The position numbers and the translations under genes are program-made. Below the pieces are notes generated by a model. It was not told the origin of the DNA. It was given only the letters and a program-made list of their open reading frames with translations, and made no database searches. 44,977 bases of DNA from an uncultured Alphaproteobacteria bacterium (lineage in GTDB: Bacteria; Pseudomonadota; Alphaproteobacteria; UBA828). This document shows positions 36,807-44,951 of the stretch, piece after piece (position 1 is the stretch's first letter; every line of letters begins with the position of its first letter). The stretch covers positions 1 to 44,977 of the forward strand of contig CAJXFT010000008.1 of the NCBI GenBank assembly GCA_913053235.1, given 5' to 3'.

Positions 36807-36834
36807 GCAAACAAAAAGAAGGAAGACGAGAAAA

Positions 36835-37470
36835 ATGACCAAACCAGCGCACGCAAGGGCACCCTCTTCGGCCCGCGTCGGCATCGGCGGGCCGGTGGGC
36901 GCCGGCAAGACGGCGCTGATCGAGCGCTTGCTGCCGCTGCTGGCGGCGCGCGGCTTTTCGCTCGCGGTGGTGACCAACGATCTGGTCACCAAGGAGGACG
37001 CCGAGCGCCTGCAAAGGGGCGGCCTGATCGCGCCCGAGCGCGTCGTCGGCGTCGAAGCCGGCGCCTGTCCGCATACCGTCATACGCGAAGACCCGACGCT
37101 CAATATCGAGGCGGCGGATTTGCTGGAGGCGAAATTCGCGCCGCTCGACCTCATCGTCATCGAGAGCGGCGGCGACAATCTCGCCTCCACCTTTTCGCTC
37201 GATCTGGTCGATTATTGGCTGTTCGTCATCGACGTGGCGGGCGGCGACGATATTCCGCGCAAGAAAGGCCCCGGCATCGTGCAGGCCGATCTGTTGATCA
37301 TCAACAAGGTCGATCTGGCGCCGCATGTCGGCGTCGATGTGGCGGCGATGCAGCGCGACGCCGAGGCGGTGCGCGGTGGCAAGCCGGTGATCCTCACCGA
37401 TTGCCGGGCCGGCATAGGGCTCGACCAAGTGGTGGCGCGCCTCGCCCATGATGTGCTGATGGCGGAATAG
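36835..37470 (+). CDS. ureG: Urease accessory GTPase UreG
   Basis: UreG is the nickel-carrying GTPase that powers urease maturation. The 211-residue product has the P-loop [15 protein letters not shown] (residues 19-26 core), the metal-binding Cys-Pro-His in [12 protein letters not shown], the switch-like [13 protein letters not shown] and the guanine-binding [17 protein letters not shown] lies nine bases before the ATG. It is 230 bases from ureD because of the inserted repeat, so it may have lost close coupling to the operon. Confidence 0.95.
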   Translation: MTKPAHARAPSSARVGIGGPVGAGKTALIERLLPLLAARGFSLAVVTNDLVTKEDAERLQRGGLIAPERVVGVEAGACPHTVIREDPTLNIEAADLLEAKFAPLDLIVIESGGDNLASTFSLDLVDYWLFVIDVAGGDDIPRKKGPGIVQADLLIINKVDLAPHVGVDVAAMQRDAEAVRGGKPVILTDCRAGIGLDQVVARLAHDVLMAE

Positions 37471-37502
37471 TCGGACCGCTGCCGCGTTCAGAGTGGCACA
37501 AG

Positions 37503-37970
37503 CTAAACAGCAACCTCGTTGAGACGTTCAAGACTCTCCGCCGGCCACACATCCTCCACCTCATAGAACCCCGGGAAGGCACGAGCGCTTTCCGGAGGCT
37601 TGAACCACGCCTGTTTGGAGCGTGTAAAGATGTGCACCGGCCGTGGCATTTTACTCGAATCGTCAAGCGTGCCGCCGCGCACATACAGAATTTCGTACGG
37701 CACGGCGTGATATTTGCTCCACAGATTGGTGCTGCAAGCTTTGCACAAGAACACTTCATGCGGATGGCCGCTCGGACTGTCGAGCTTTACCGACTCTGGC
37801 GCGCCGCTCGTGGTGGTCACGGCCTTTGCTTCGAAGACCAGGTTAATGGCGAATGCGCTTCCCGTCAGGCGCTGGCAGTCACTGCAGTGGCAGGCGTGGA
37901 CGATCAGCGGAGTTCGGTCGATTTCATAGCTGACCGCGCCGCAAGCGCATCTGCCTTTATACTCAGACAT
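37503..37970 (-). CDS. GFA/CENP-V family zinc protein
   Basis: The 155-residue protein has the zinc pattern of the glutathione-dependent formaldehyde-activating (GFA) family: GRCACGAV (Cys8, Cys10), HACHCSDCQRLTGS (Cys27, Cys29, Cys32) and FLCKACSTNLW (Cys76, Cys79). Most family members are of unknown function, and few act on formaldehyde-glutathione adducts. It has no clear ribosome-binding site. It starts 33 bases after the ornithine-cyclodeaminase-like gene on the same strand and may be the last gene of that operon. It converges on ureG. Confidence 0.88.
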   Translation of the reverse strand: MSEYKGRCACGAVSYEIDRTPLIVHACHCSDCQRLTGSAFAINLVFEAKAVTTTSGAPESVKLDSPSGHPHEVFLCKACSTNLWSKYHAVPYEILYVRGGTLDDSSKMPRPVHIFTRSKQAWFKPPESARAFPGFYEVEDVWPAESLERLNEVAV

Positions 37971-38003
37971 ATATTTCTTAGCTCCGTGGCGTTTCGTTTC
38001 GCA

Positions 38004-39038
38004 CTAGGTGCTGATCATTTTCTTCTCGACGCCGACGCCGGCCTCGACCGCGCGCTGATATTCGAGCGGCACGGTGGCCGAATCCTGAATCGCGATGCCG
38101 GTCGAATCGAACAGCGTGATTTCCGTGTCCGACGTGCGGCCCTCTTTCCTGCCGCTGATGATCTCGCCGATCTCGCCGGCCACGTCGGCCTCGCTGATAT
38201 CGCCATTGGCGAGCGGCATGTTGATCTCGCCGTCGCTGCGGCATTGGCGGATGTCGTCGACGAAGATTCGCGCGCGGCTAACGATGGCGCCTTCGAGTTC
38301 CTGATTGCCGGCGAGGTCGGAGCCGAGCGCCGCGATATGCATTCCTGGCGAGACATGTTCGTCGCGCACCACCACGTCACCGCCGGTGGTCATCGTCACC
38401 ACCACGTCGGCGCCCGGCACGACGTCCTCGATATTGGTCGAGGGTTTGATGGTGAGGTCGGGGTGGCGGCTTTGCTCGCTGGCCATGAAATTGTCGAGGG
38501 TCTCGCGGCCCCGGCTCCACACCCGCACTTCGTCCCAGTCGAACACGGTGGCGCAGGTTCTGAGCGCGCCGATGCCGACGTCGCCGGCGCCGACCAATGC
38601 CAGCACTTTCGAATCCTTGCGCGCCATCCAGCGCAGCGAAGCGGCGGCGGAGGCGCCGGTGCGCATCATGGTGTGATAGCTGCCGTCGACGATGGCGAGC
38701 GGGAAGCCGGTTTCGGGATCGGTATAGACGAGGATCGAGAACACCGTCGGCAGGTCGAACTTGGCGCGGTTGTTCTCGCGGATCGAAACCCATTTGCAGG
38801 CGGCGGCTTCCGCCACGCCTTCCAGCGGGGCCTCGATATAGGACGGCATGACCTCCCATTCACCGGGATATTTATCGAGCACGATATGGCCCTTGGGCTC
38901 GAGATAGCAGCGCCCTTCGCCGTGGCGGCGAAACGCCATTTCGACGCAATCGACATATTCCGCCGGCGTGAGGAGGCCCATCATGTCGGTGCGGCTGAGA
39001 ATCAGTGTCTTGCGGTTGCGCCAGCTCGTCGTCGTCAT
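38004..39038 (-). CDS. Ornithine cyclodeaminase/mu-crystallin family protein
   Basis: The 344-residue NAD(P)-dependent protein has the family's substrate part (ACKWVSIRENN with Lys82; HTMMRTGASAAASLRWMAR with Arg126), the Rossmann motif LALVGAGDVGIGALR (residues 147-160) and ALGSDLAGNQELEGA in place of the usual GAD.PGK.EL pattern. Family members reduce ketimines or cyclise ornithine, alanine or other amino acids. GSD for GAD and the unusual partners argue against plain ornithine cyclodeaminase. AGGGAGAG precedes the ATG. It is the fourth gene of a minus-strand operon, 23 bases after the oxygenase. Confidence 0.9.
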   Translation of the reverse strand: MTTTSWRNRKTLILSRTDMMGLLTPAEYVDCVEMAFRRHGEGRCYLEPKGHIVLDKYPGEWEVMPSYIEAPLEGVAEAAACKWVSIRENNRAKFDLPTVFSILVYTDPETGFPLAIVDGSYHTMMRTGASAAASLRWMARKDSKVLALVGAGDVGIGALRTCATVFDWDEVRVWSRGRETLDNFMASEQSRHPDLTIKPSTNIEDVVPGADVVVTMTTGGDVVVRDEHVSPGMHIAALGSDLAGNQELEGAIVSRARIFVDDIRQCRSDGEINMPLANGDISEADVAGEIGEIISGRKEGRTSDTEITLFDSTGIAIQDSATVPLEYQRAVEAGVGVEKKMIST

Positions 39039-39061
39039 TTTTCTCTCCCTTGATGTTGGTG

Positions 39062-39673
39062 TTAGCGGAAGCTCGGCCCGTGCACCCAGCCCACCACCAC
39101 GTCGCGCGTGCCCTTGGTCACCGGGCTGACCTTATGCAGCCAATAGGTCGGGAAGATCGCCAATGTGCCCTTCTTGCGCAGCGATTTCAGATCGATCTCG
39201 ACATTGTGAAATTCAAGATCGCCGCCCACGTAATCGTCCGAATGCGAGAGTTGGATGGAAAAACCCAGCTTGCGCGAGGCGGCGTAGCCGCGGCCCATAT
39301 CGACGTGCCAGTCATAGTGACTTTGCATGGATTCGGGATAGCGCATGAGATAAGGCATGTCGTCGGCGACGAATCCGCTCAGCTCGAAGTGCCAGCCGTT
39401 CGCGTTCACGGCGCTGATTTCGAGTGAAATCTTGTTGAGCGGCGCGCCCGTGCGCTGGTCGATCGGCAGGCGCTGTTCGAGGCAACTGCGCACCTTGCCG
39501 ACAACGCTGGGCGCCGCCTTGTTCTCGGCACGGCCGCCGACACCGCCTTCGCGCCACTCGCTGTCGATAGCCGAGGCGGTAATGCGGTCGCAATCTTCGT
39601 CAGTAAAATGCTGGCCGTGATAGACCAGGCTCACATTGGGATTTCGAATCGGCATGCTCGGCAATACGATCAT
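39062..39673 (-). CDS. 2-oxoglutarate/Fe(II)-dependent oxygenase (PKHD-type)
   Basis: The 203-residue protein has the double-stranded beta-helix core of prolyl-4-hydroxylase-like enzymes. The iron triad is His123 and Asp125 in HYDWHVDMG and His180 in YWLHKVSPV, with Arg190 for 2-oxoglutarate in TKGTRDVVVGWVHG. GGDLEFHN, in which a short acidic loop precedes the strand, is a PKHD mark. It should hydroxylate or otherwise oxidise a metabolite or peptide residue; the substrate is unknown. GGGAGGG precedes the ATG at 39673 by six bases. It is the third gene of the operon, 27 bases after the bicupin. Confidence 0.88.
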   Translation of the reverse strand: MIVLPSMPIRNPNVSLVYHGQHFTDEDCDRITASAIDSEWREGGVGGRAENKAAPSVVGKVRSCLEQRLPIDQRTGAPLNKISLEISAVNANGWHFELSGFVADDMPYLMRYPESMQSHYDWHVDMGRGYAASRKLGFSIQLSHSDDYVGGDLEFHNVEIDLKSLRKKGTLAIFPTYWLHKVSPVTKGTRDVVVGWVHGPSFR

Positions 39674-39700
39674 TCGGCGCCCTCCCTTGTTCTTGCTCGC

Positions 39701-40333
39701 TCACAATTCGACGAATTCGTCGATGTAAATCCTGTAAGTCTGCCGCTTCGGCTTGTCGCGGTCGGCGTCATCGACATAGCGGATGGAGCGCTCGCCTTTC
39801 AAGGCGCGCGGCAGAATCATGACCCGGATGAAGCGCATCGGCGCCGCCGCGGCGGCTTGCGCGAAGACCGGCGTCACGCCGTCCTCGAACCAGGCTTCGC
39901 CGGGGCCGTAATCAGCGGCTTTGCCGCCCGTCTCGACGCGGATGCCGCCTTCGAGCAGGCAGCGAATGCCGGGCCCCTGATGGGTATGGCGATAGGCGCA
40001 TCCCTCGGGCGGCAGCGCCACGCTGTCGCAGCGCATCAGCCAGCCCTCGCCTGGCTCCAAGGTGGTGATCGGCGCCGAAATCAAAGCGCCGGTCGCGCCG
40101 TCGCCGGCGCCCGCGCAAAGCTCCCAGCGCCACAGCTCGGCACCGTCCGGGCCGGCCTGGCAACAGAGCGCGCCAGCGGTGAACCATGCCGTGTCCAGGC
40201 CCTGTTCACGGCCGTCAACGCGGGCGCTGCCGCGCGCGACATAGAGAATGCGGTTTCGCGCTTGGCCTATTTCGAATTGCGCGCCCGGCTCAAGGCGGTC
40301 GCACAGCAATCTCAGTTGGTAATTTCCCGCCAA
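39701..40333 (-). CDS. Bicupin-domain protein
   Basis: The 210-residue protein has two cupin folds. The first runs from about residue 10 (RLEPGAQFEIGQARNRILYV) to 85. The second carries CAYRHTHQGPGIRCLLEGG (His116, His118) and GPGEAWFEDG. Metal binding by the second domain is plausible. No function is assigned. The start is the TTG at 40333, after AAGAGAA; no ATG or GTG is available because the SDR gene ends 30 bases upstream. The longer frame reaching 40915 is overlap with that gene. Confidence 0.82.
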   Translation of the reverse strand: MAGNYQLRLLCDRLEPGAQFEIGQARNRILYVARGSARVDGREQGLDTAWFTAGALCCQAGPDGAELWRWELCAGAGDGATGALISAPITTLEPGEGWLMRCDSVALPPEGCAYRHTHQGPGIRCLLEGGIRVETGGKAADYGPGEAWFEDGVTPVFAQAAAAAPMRFIRVMILPRALKGERSIRYVDDADRDKPKRQTYRIYIDEFVEL

Positions 40334-40362
40334 TTTCGTTCTCTTGGTGCTTTTCGGGCGCG

Positions 40363-41118
40363 TTAATGAAAATAGGCGCCGCCATCGACGACGAGGGTCT
40401 GTCCGGTGACGAAGGCCGAATCGGCGCTGGCGAAATAGACGGCTGCGCCGATCAGGTCGGCGGGAATCTGGTCGCGCCGCAGGGTGCGTGCCTGGAGCGA
40501 GATATCCTTCAGCTTTTCGAGCTGCACCGGATTCGCCATCACCCCGTCCGACAGCGTAAAGCCCGGCGCGATGCCGTTCACGAGAATGCCGTCGCCGCCC
40601 AATTCCTTGGCCAGCGCCTTGGTGATGGCGTTGATGGCGCCCTTGCTGGCGACATAATGTAAGAGATAGGGCACCCCTTTGAACGGTGTGCCGGACGACA
40701 GGTTGATAATCCGCCCGCCGCCCTGGGCGCGCATCTGGGCGACCACCGCCTTGCAGCTGAGAAAGCTGCCGACGACGTTGACGTCGAGGATGTCGCGCCA
40801 TTCCTGCGCGGTTTGCTCTTCGAAGGGCTGCGGCGTGAGGCTGGAATAGATACCGGCATTGTTGACCAGTATATCGATAGTGCCGAAGGCCTCGATCGCG
40901 CGCGCCGCCATGCATTCGGTGTCATCCTCGGACGAGACGTCGCAGGCGACGGCGAGCGTCGCGCATCCGGATGCGGCCATTTCCGCCGCCGCCTGTTCGG
41001 CGCCGGCGCGGTCGGCGATGACGATATTGGCGCCTTCCGCCGCCAGGCCCTCGGCCAGGGCGCGGCCGATTCCCATCGCGCCGCCGGTGATGATTGCGGT
41101 TTTTCCGGCAAGTTTCAT
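40363..41118 (-). CDS. Short-chain dehydrogenase/reductase
   Basis: The 251-residue SDR has the cofactor motif TGGAMGIGRALAEGL (residues 11-25), ACDVSSEDD, LVNNAGIYSSL, the catalytic INLSSGTPF serine and HYVASKGAINAITKAL with Tyr and Lys, and ends GQTLVVDGGAYFH, as classical SDRs do. It should oxidise or reduce a hydroxy/keto group; the Asp near the end of the second strand (IADRAGAE) suggests NAD(H). Start: ATG at 41118, after GGGGA; further upstream ATGs have no such site. It is the first gene of the five-gene operon. Confidence 0.92.
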   Translation of the reverse strand: MKLAGKTAIITGGAMGIGRALAEGLAAEGANIVIADRAGAEQAAAEMAASGCATLAVACDVSSEDDTECMAARAIEAFGTIDILVNNAGIYSSLTPQPFEEQTAQEWRDILDVNVVGSFLSCKAVVAQMRAQGGGRIINLSSGTPFKGVPYLLHYVASKGAINAITKALAKELGGDGILVNGIAPGFTLSDGVMANPVQLEKLKDISLQARTLRRDQIPADLIGAAVYFASADSAFVTGQTLVVDGGAYFH

Positions 41119-41247
41119 TTGCGTCCCCGAAATTGTCTTCATATCAGCATATTTAACCTTCCTTAGCACACCTTGTGCATAGTCGCTCATGCAGGAATCT
41201 TCTCCGCCGCCGGTAGGGCGGGAATTTGCGAGTTTGGCGGTCTGGTC

Positions 41248-43500
41248 ATGATGGAAGCGCGCCTCAAACCCGCGGCTTGGGACGGGTATCTTTGCCGCCT
41301 GGGACGGGCCTTTGGCCTGGTCGCAATGGCGGCCATTGCGCTTGTCCTCGCGAGTGGCGCCGGGCTCGCCGGCGAGACCTTGAAGGGTGAGTTCTACATG
41401 GTGGGCTCGCAGGATTCAGAGCGCATCGAACGGGTCGAGTTTCAATATGACGGCCAGAAATTAAACGTCGCCAGCCCGCGGCGCACGCATAACCTCAGGG
41501 GTTCGGGCGATGTGCAATCGCTTTTGGACGACCTCAGGAGGCGCAGGAACGCCACCTCCAAGCGGCGAATCCGGCGTGTGACGACCGATACATCCGGTAC
41601 CTACAGAGTGCCCGAGGCGGATAGCGGCGCCGTGCTTCGTATCCAGTTGGAGGATTGGGAGGACGTGCCCGAGCGCCGCGGCGCGGCGGAATTGCCTGAA
41701 ATCGGCGGCACGCTTTCGGGCGACGACAAATCGATCAGCCATGTCGCGGTCGAAACCGACGGCAGCGCCTATTATCTCGGCGCCGACGCCGAGGATGGCG
41801 GCACGTTCGGCGAGATCGACCTGGAAACCAACACCACCACCCGGCTGCTCGAGGGTTTGCCGGCGGCGGCGGATGTCGCGGACGACCCCCAAACGGGCGA
41901 GCTGATCGTCATCGGCGAGGGCGAAATCGCACAAATCCAACCGCAACCCGAAGCGCATATCGTCTCGCGCCGCGAGGTGCCGCCCGGCGAAGCGCTCGAA
42001 TCCGGCGCGGTGGATGGCGACGGGCATTTGTTCGTGCGGCGCACGGATGGCGAGATCGTTTTTGTCGATTACGGCGCCAGCGGCCGCATCGGCGCCGCCG
42101 AGAACTTCACCGCCGCCGCGCGGCCGGAAGAAACCGCCGCCGAGAATGGGCCGCGCACGGCGCCCAGCGGCGCCGCTTGGCCGAATCTATCCTGGCTCGA
42201 TATTCTGATCGTGCTGGCGGCTATTCTCGTTCTCGCCACCGCATTTTTCGTCAACCGCATCGGCCGTATCGGCCGAATTAACGGCCCGGCTGTCCTGATC
42301 ATAAGTCTGGCGCCGGCGGGATGGAGCGGATACCTGCTTTACGAGCGTTTTGCCGGCGGCGGGGATGTGACGCAGTTGCAAGGGTTCGTCGCGATCCTGG
42401 CCGCCGCCGCGCTTTGCGCCGCCGCCCTGCTGTTCGGCCGGGCGCGCGGCGAAAGCGATGCGGATCGCCAGACGCCTGACGGCGCGGGAGACGAGTTGGT
42501 CTATTCGCGCTGGCCCGAGGACTGGTCGCAGCTCAAACGGCTGATCGACAGCATGGACGAAGCGGAACGGGCGGAACTCGGCGGCCAGGTCGACCGCAAT
42601 CCCGGCTGGCTGGACGATGCCCAGGCGCTGATCCGCCGGCCCGTCCAGGGCGGATTGTCGGAGCTGCGCGGAAGCGCGGCGTTTGGCGCGGCGCTGGCCG
42701 GATTCGCCGGCGGTAAGGCGCGCAACGAATGGAGCGACGGCATCGCCGACGGCATGCAGGTGCGGATCCGGCACCAATTGATGCCCGGCGCAAAAAAGGA
42801 TTGGTCGCGCGTCATCGTCGAGGCGTCGGTCAATGAATCAGTTGGCGCGGTGGCGCTGGCGCCGGTGGTGGATGGCAAGAAAGTCGAAGCGGCAGCCGCG
42901 CCGGGCGTGCCGAATAAAAAGAAGAAAAAGGCCAAAAAGCCGCGCCGAACGCTGGGTGACATCGCGGCGGATGTGGGATTTTTCGATATACGCTGGCTGT
43001 TCGACGGCGTCGCAAGGCGCATCGTCGCGGACGGCGCCGCGACGCGGCTCGATCTCGACGCCGCCGAGGGTTTGCGCATGCCGGGAGACGCCGAAGCCAT
43101 AGGCGCCCTGCTTGAGGATGTGCTGCGCGCCGCCCTGGCCGCCGAACGCCGCGACGGTGCGGCACCGCCATCGCTCGCCGTGATGGCCTATGAAGAGAAG
43201 GGCGAAATTCATTTTATCGCGCTCAGGAGCGGCGCCGTGACGCCACAGGATCGCCCGGCGGCGCTGACCGGCGCGGCGTTACAGCAGGTGCATGACGCGG
43301 CCAGCAAGAGCGGCGGCCGGGCATGGGTGGAGCCCGGCGAAGCCGAGCAGATTTGCAGATTCACCCTCGCCGGCGAGGCGGCGAAAACCAAACGCCGTCA
43401 AAAGGAGAAGCGCTCCGGCTGGCGCCCGGCTCAGCCCAAGGCGGTGTGGAGCATGCGCTCGCGGCGCGCACGGCACGGCTTTGACGCACCGGGAACGTGA
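41248..43500 (+). CDS. Unrecognised membrane protein with kinase-ATPase-like C-terminus
   Basis: I do not recognise this 750-residue protein. It has a signal anchor at about 21-42, then a periplasmic region to 310 with beta-propeller-like stretches (SHVAVETDGSAYYLGAD, SGAVDGDGHLFVRRTDG). Three membrane segments follow at about 315-335, 347-366 and 378-397, then a cytoplasmic part. There, residues 570-710 run in the same order as a histidine-kinase ATPase domain: FFDIRWLFDGVARRIVADGA, a helix MPGDAEAIGALLEDVLRAAL where the N box would be, and SGGRAWVEPGEAEQICRFTL at the end. The N-box Asn and G boxes are absent, and no phosphoacceptor His motif is seen. A lysine run (557-564) lies before it. 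It may be a pseudokinase-type sensor (inference). Confidence 0.75.
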   Translation: MMEARLKPAAWDGYLCRLGRAFGLVAMAAIALVLASGAGLAGETLKGEFYMVGSQDSERIERVEFQYDGQKLNVASPRRTHNLRGSGDVQSLLDDLRRRRNATSKRRIRRVTTDTSGTYRVPEADSGAVLRIQLEDWEDVPERRGAAELPEIGGTLSGDDKSISHVAVETDGSAYYLGADAEDGGTFGEIDLETNTTTRLLEGLPAAADVADDPQTGELIVIGEGEIAQIQPQPEAHIVSRREVPPGEALESGAVDGDGHLFVRRTDGEIVFVDYGASGRIGAAENFTAAARPEETAAENGPRTAPSGAAWPNLSWLDILIVLAAILVLATAFFVNRIGRIGRINGPAVLIISLAPAGWSGYLLYERFAGGGDVTQLQGFVAILAAAALCAAALLFGRARGESDADRQTPDGAGDELVYSRWPEDWSQLKRLIDSMDEAERAELGGQVDRNPGWLDDAQALIRRPVQGGLSELRGSAAFGAALAGFAGGKARNEWSDGIADGMQVRIRHQLMPGAKKDWSRVIVEASVNESVGAVALAPVVDGKKVEAAAAPGVPNKKKKKAKKPRRTLGDIAADVGFFDIRWLFDGVARRIVADGAATRLDLDAAEGLRMPGDAEAIGALLEDVLRAALAAERRDGAAPPSLAVMAYEEKGEIHFIALRSGAVTPQDRPAALTGAALQQVHDAASKSGGRAWVEPGEAEQICRFTLAGEAAKTKRRQKEKRSGWRPAQPKAVWSMRSRRARHGFDAPGT

Positions 43501-43509
43501 GATCCCGGC

Positions 43510-44412
43510 TCAATCCAGGCGGTAATATTTCACCGCATTGTCATGAAAAAGAGCGCGCTGCTCGTCGGCGCTGAAGGCGCCGACAATCTCCTTGAAGGCG
43601 GCGTAGATTTGCGCCGCGCCGCCGTGCAGCGCCACCACCGGCAAGTCGGACGCGAACATGCAGCGCGGAACGCCAAACCACTCGATGGTATCGAGGATGA
43701 TGGGGCGGAAGCTGTCGACCGTCCAATCATGGTCATAGGCGCAGAGGTCGGAAATCTTGACCGCCACATTGGGCGCCGCCGCCAGCGCCCGCATGCCGTC
43801 GCGCCAGCGCGCCATGCCGGCTACGTCGCGATCGACCGGGCTGCCGGTATGGTTGAGGATGATCTGCGTGGCGGGAAAGGCGGTGGCCAGGTCGAGGGCA
43901 TCGCCGAGCTGGCTCGGAAACAGCATCAGGTCGAAGGATAGCGAATATTTGCCGAGCAGGGCGAAGCCGGTGCGCCACGCGGCATCGCGCATGAGATCGT
44001 CGCGCTCGTTGAAATTGAAGCGCGCATCGCTGTGCCAGGCGACGATATAGCGGATGCCGCGCATCAGGGGATGTTCGCATTGGGCGGCGAGCACCGCCTC
44101 CGCCTCGGGTTGGTCTAAGGGCGCGAAGCCGACGATGCCGTTGGGCATGCCGTGATCTTTGTTGAGCCCTTGCAGCCAGCGCGTCTCGGCGACCGGGTCG
44201 TCGCGGTTGCCGCTGCCCTGGATGTGCACCGTTTTGACCGGATTCACGCCGACCATATCGGCGCGGTAATCCGGTGGAAGATAGTCGCGCGCCAATGGCG
44301 CCGGGTCGCCGAACACCATTTCCTTCGGCCGATCCGTCGTCAGCCAGGGGTACCAGCCGGTGCTCAGATCCCACAGATGGTGGTGCGGGTCGATGATGTC
44401 GCCGTCATACAT
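43510..44412 (-). CDS. Amidohydrolase-2 family metal-dependent hydrolase
   Basis: The 300-residue TIM-barrel protein has IIDPHHHLWDLSTGWYPWL at the start (metal HxH), then VKTVHIQGS, IILNHTGSP and MFASDLPVV with the metal-binding aspartate near the end. This matches the amidohydrolase-2 group that includes L-fuconolactonase-like and sulfomuconolactone hydrolases. Substrate unknown, probably a lactone. Start: ATG at 44412, after GGAAGGA by seven bases; the ATG twelve codons earlier lacks such a site. It converges on the unrecognised membrane-protein gene, with nine bases between them. Confidence 0.9.
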   Translation of the reverse strand: MYDGDIIDPHHHLWDLSTGWYPWLTTDRPKEMVFGDPAPLARDYLPPDYRADMVGVNPVKTVHIQGSGNRDDPVAETRWLQGLNKDHGMPNGIVGFAPLDQPEAEAVLAAQCEHPLMRGIRYIVAWHSDARFNFNERDDLMRDAAWRTGFALLGKYSLSFDLMLFPSQLGDALDLATAFPATQIILNHTGSPVDRDVAGMARWRDGMRALAAAPNVAVKISDLCAYDHDWTVDSFRPIILDTIEWFGVPRCMFASDLPVVALHGGAAQIYAAFKEIVGAFSADEQRALFHDNAVKYYRLD

Positions 44413-44512
44413 TCGAAATTCCTTCCCGACGATTGTCCGGTGCGCCATCGCCCGCTCGGCGCGGCGCCACGGCGTACAGGCTAGCGATGCCGCGCCCCGG
44501 TCTCAAGCCACA

Positions 44513-44545
44513 GAAATTTACATGAAATTTACTTGAAATTTTATG
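44513..44545. repeat. Three 11-base tandem repeats at the edge of an AT-rich patch
   Basis: GAAATTTACAT, GAAATTTACTT and GAAATTTTATG follow one another without a gap. They begin where the high-GC sequence drops suddenly to a very AT-rich stretch that runs to about 44660. The stretch lies between the amidohydrolase and the TadE/G-like gene and could be a promoter or protein-binding zone. No gene is visible in it. Confidence 0.8.
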
Positions 44546-44651
44546 TAATATTTAAATAAACATCATAGTAATTAACAATAATATGTCCATAATTATTAAT
44601 GTAATTTCAAATCATTTGGTTTTAAATAAGTATTACAACGTAATCGAAAAA

Positions 44652-44951
44652 ATGGCTGTAAAAAGAATGATTCGCGACCGACGTGGCAGCATAACCGTCT
44701 ATACGGCGCTCTTTCTCGCCGCCGGCATATCCGCGGGCACATTGGCGATCGATGTCGGGCGCATGACGGTGCTGCGCAGCGAAATGCAAAATCGCGCCGA
44801 TTCCGCCGCCATGGCGGGTGCCGTGCAACTGGACGGCCGCGCCGGCGCGCGCGCGCGGGCGCTTGCCGTGGCTTCCAACGCGGCCACTGAATGGAGCGCT
44901 CTACCGTCGGGCGGCGGCGATCTAGCCCGGATTATTCACGGCGCGGCGTGA
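44652..44951 (+). CDS. TadE/TadG-like pilus-assembly protein, short or frameshifted
   Basis: The 99-residue frame begins with a basic stretch and a hydrophobic segment, then GTLAIDVGRMTVLRSEMQNR, ADSAAMAGAVQLDGRAGARA and RALAVASNAATEW. This is the N-terminal domain of TadG-type Flp/Tad pilus proteins. A stop comes at 44949-44951, whereas such proteins are usually several hundred residues. Another frame stays open at the end (FTARRENAGERRLT), so a frameshift is possible, but the window ends 26 bases later. The ATG at 44652 has no clear ribosome site; ATG 44667 is an alternative. Confidence 0.65.
   Translation: MAVKRMIRDRRGSITVYTALFLAAGISAGTLAIDVGRMTVLRSEMQNRADSAAMAGAVQLDGRAGARARALAVASNAATEWSALPSGGGDLARIIHGAA

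Noticed and set aside
37632-39053. A 473-codon plus-strand open frame opposite the GFA and OCD-like genes
   Set aside because: It is antisense to two genes with clear motifs and shows only Arg/His-rich, low-complexity translation.
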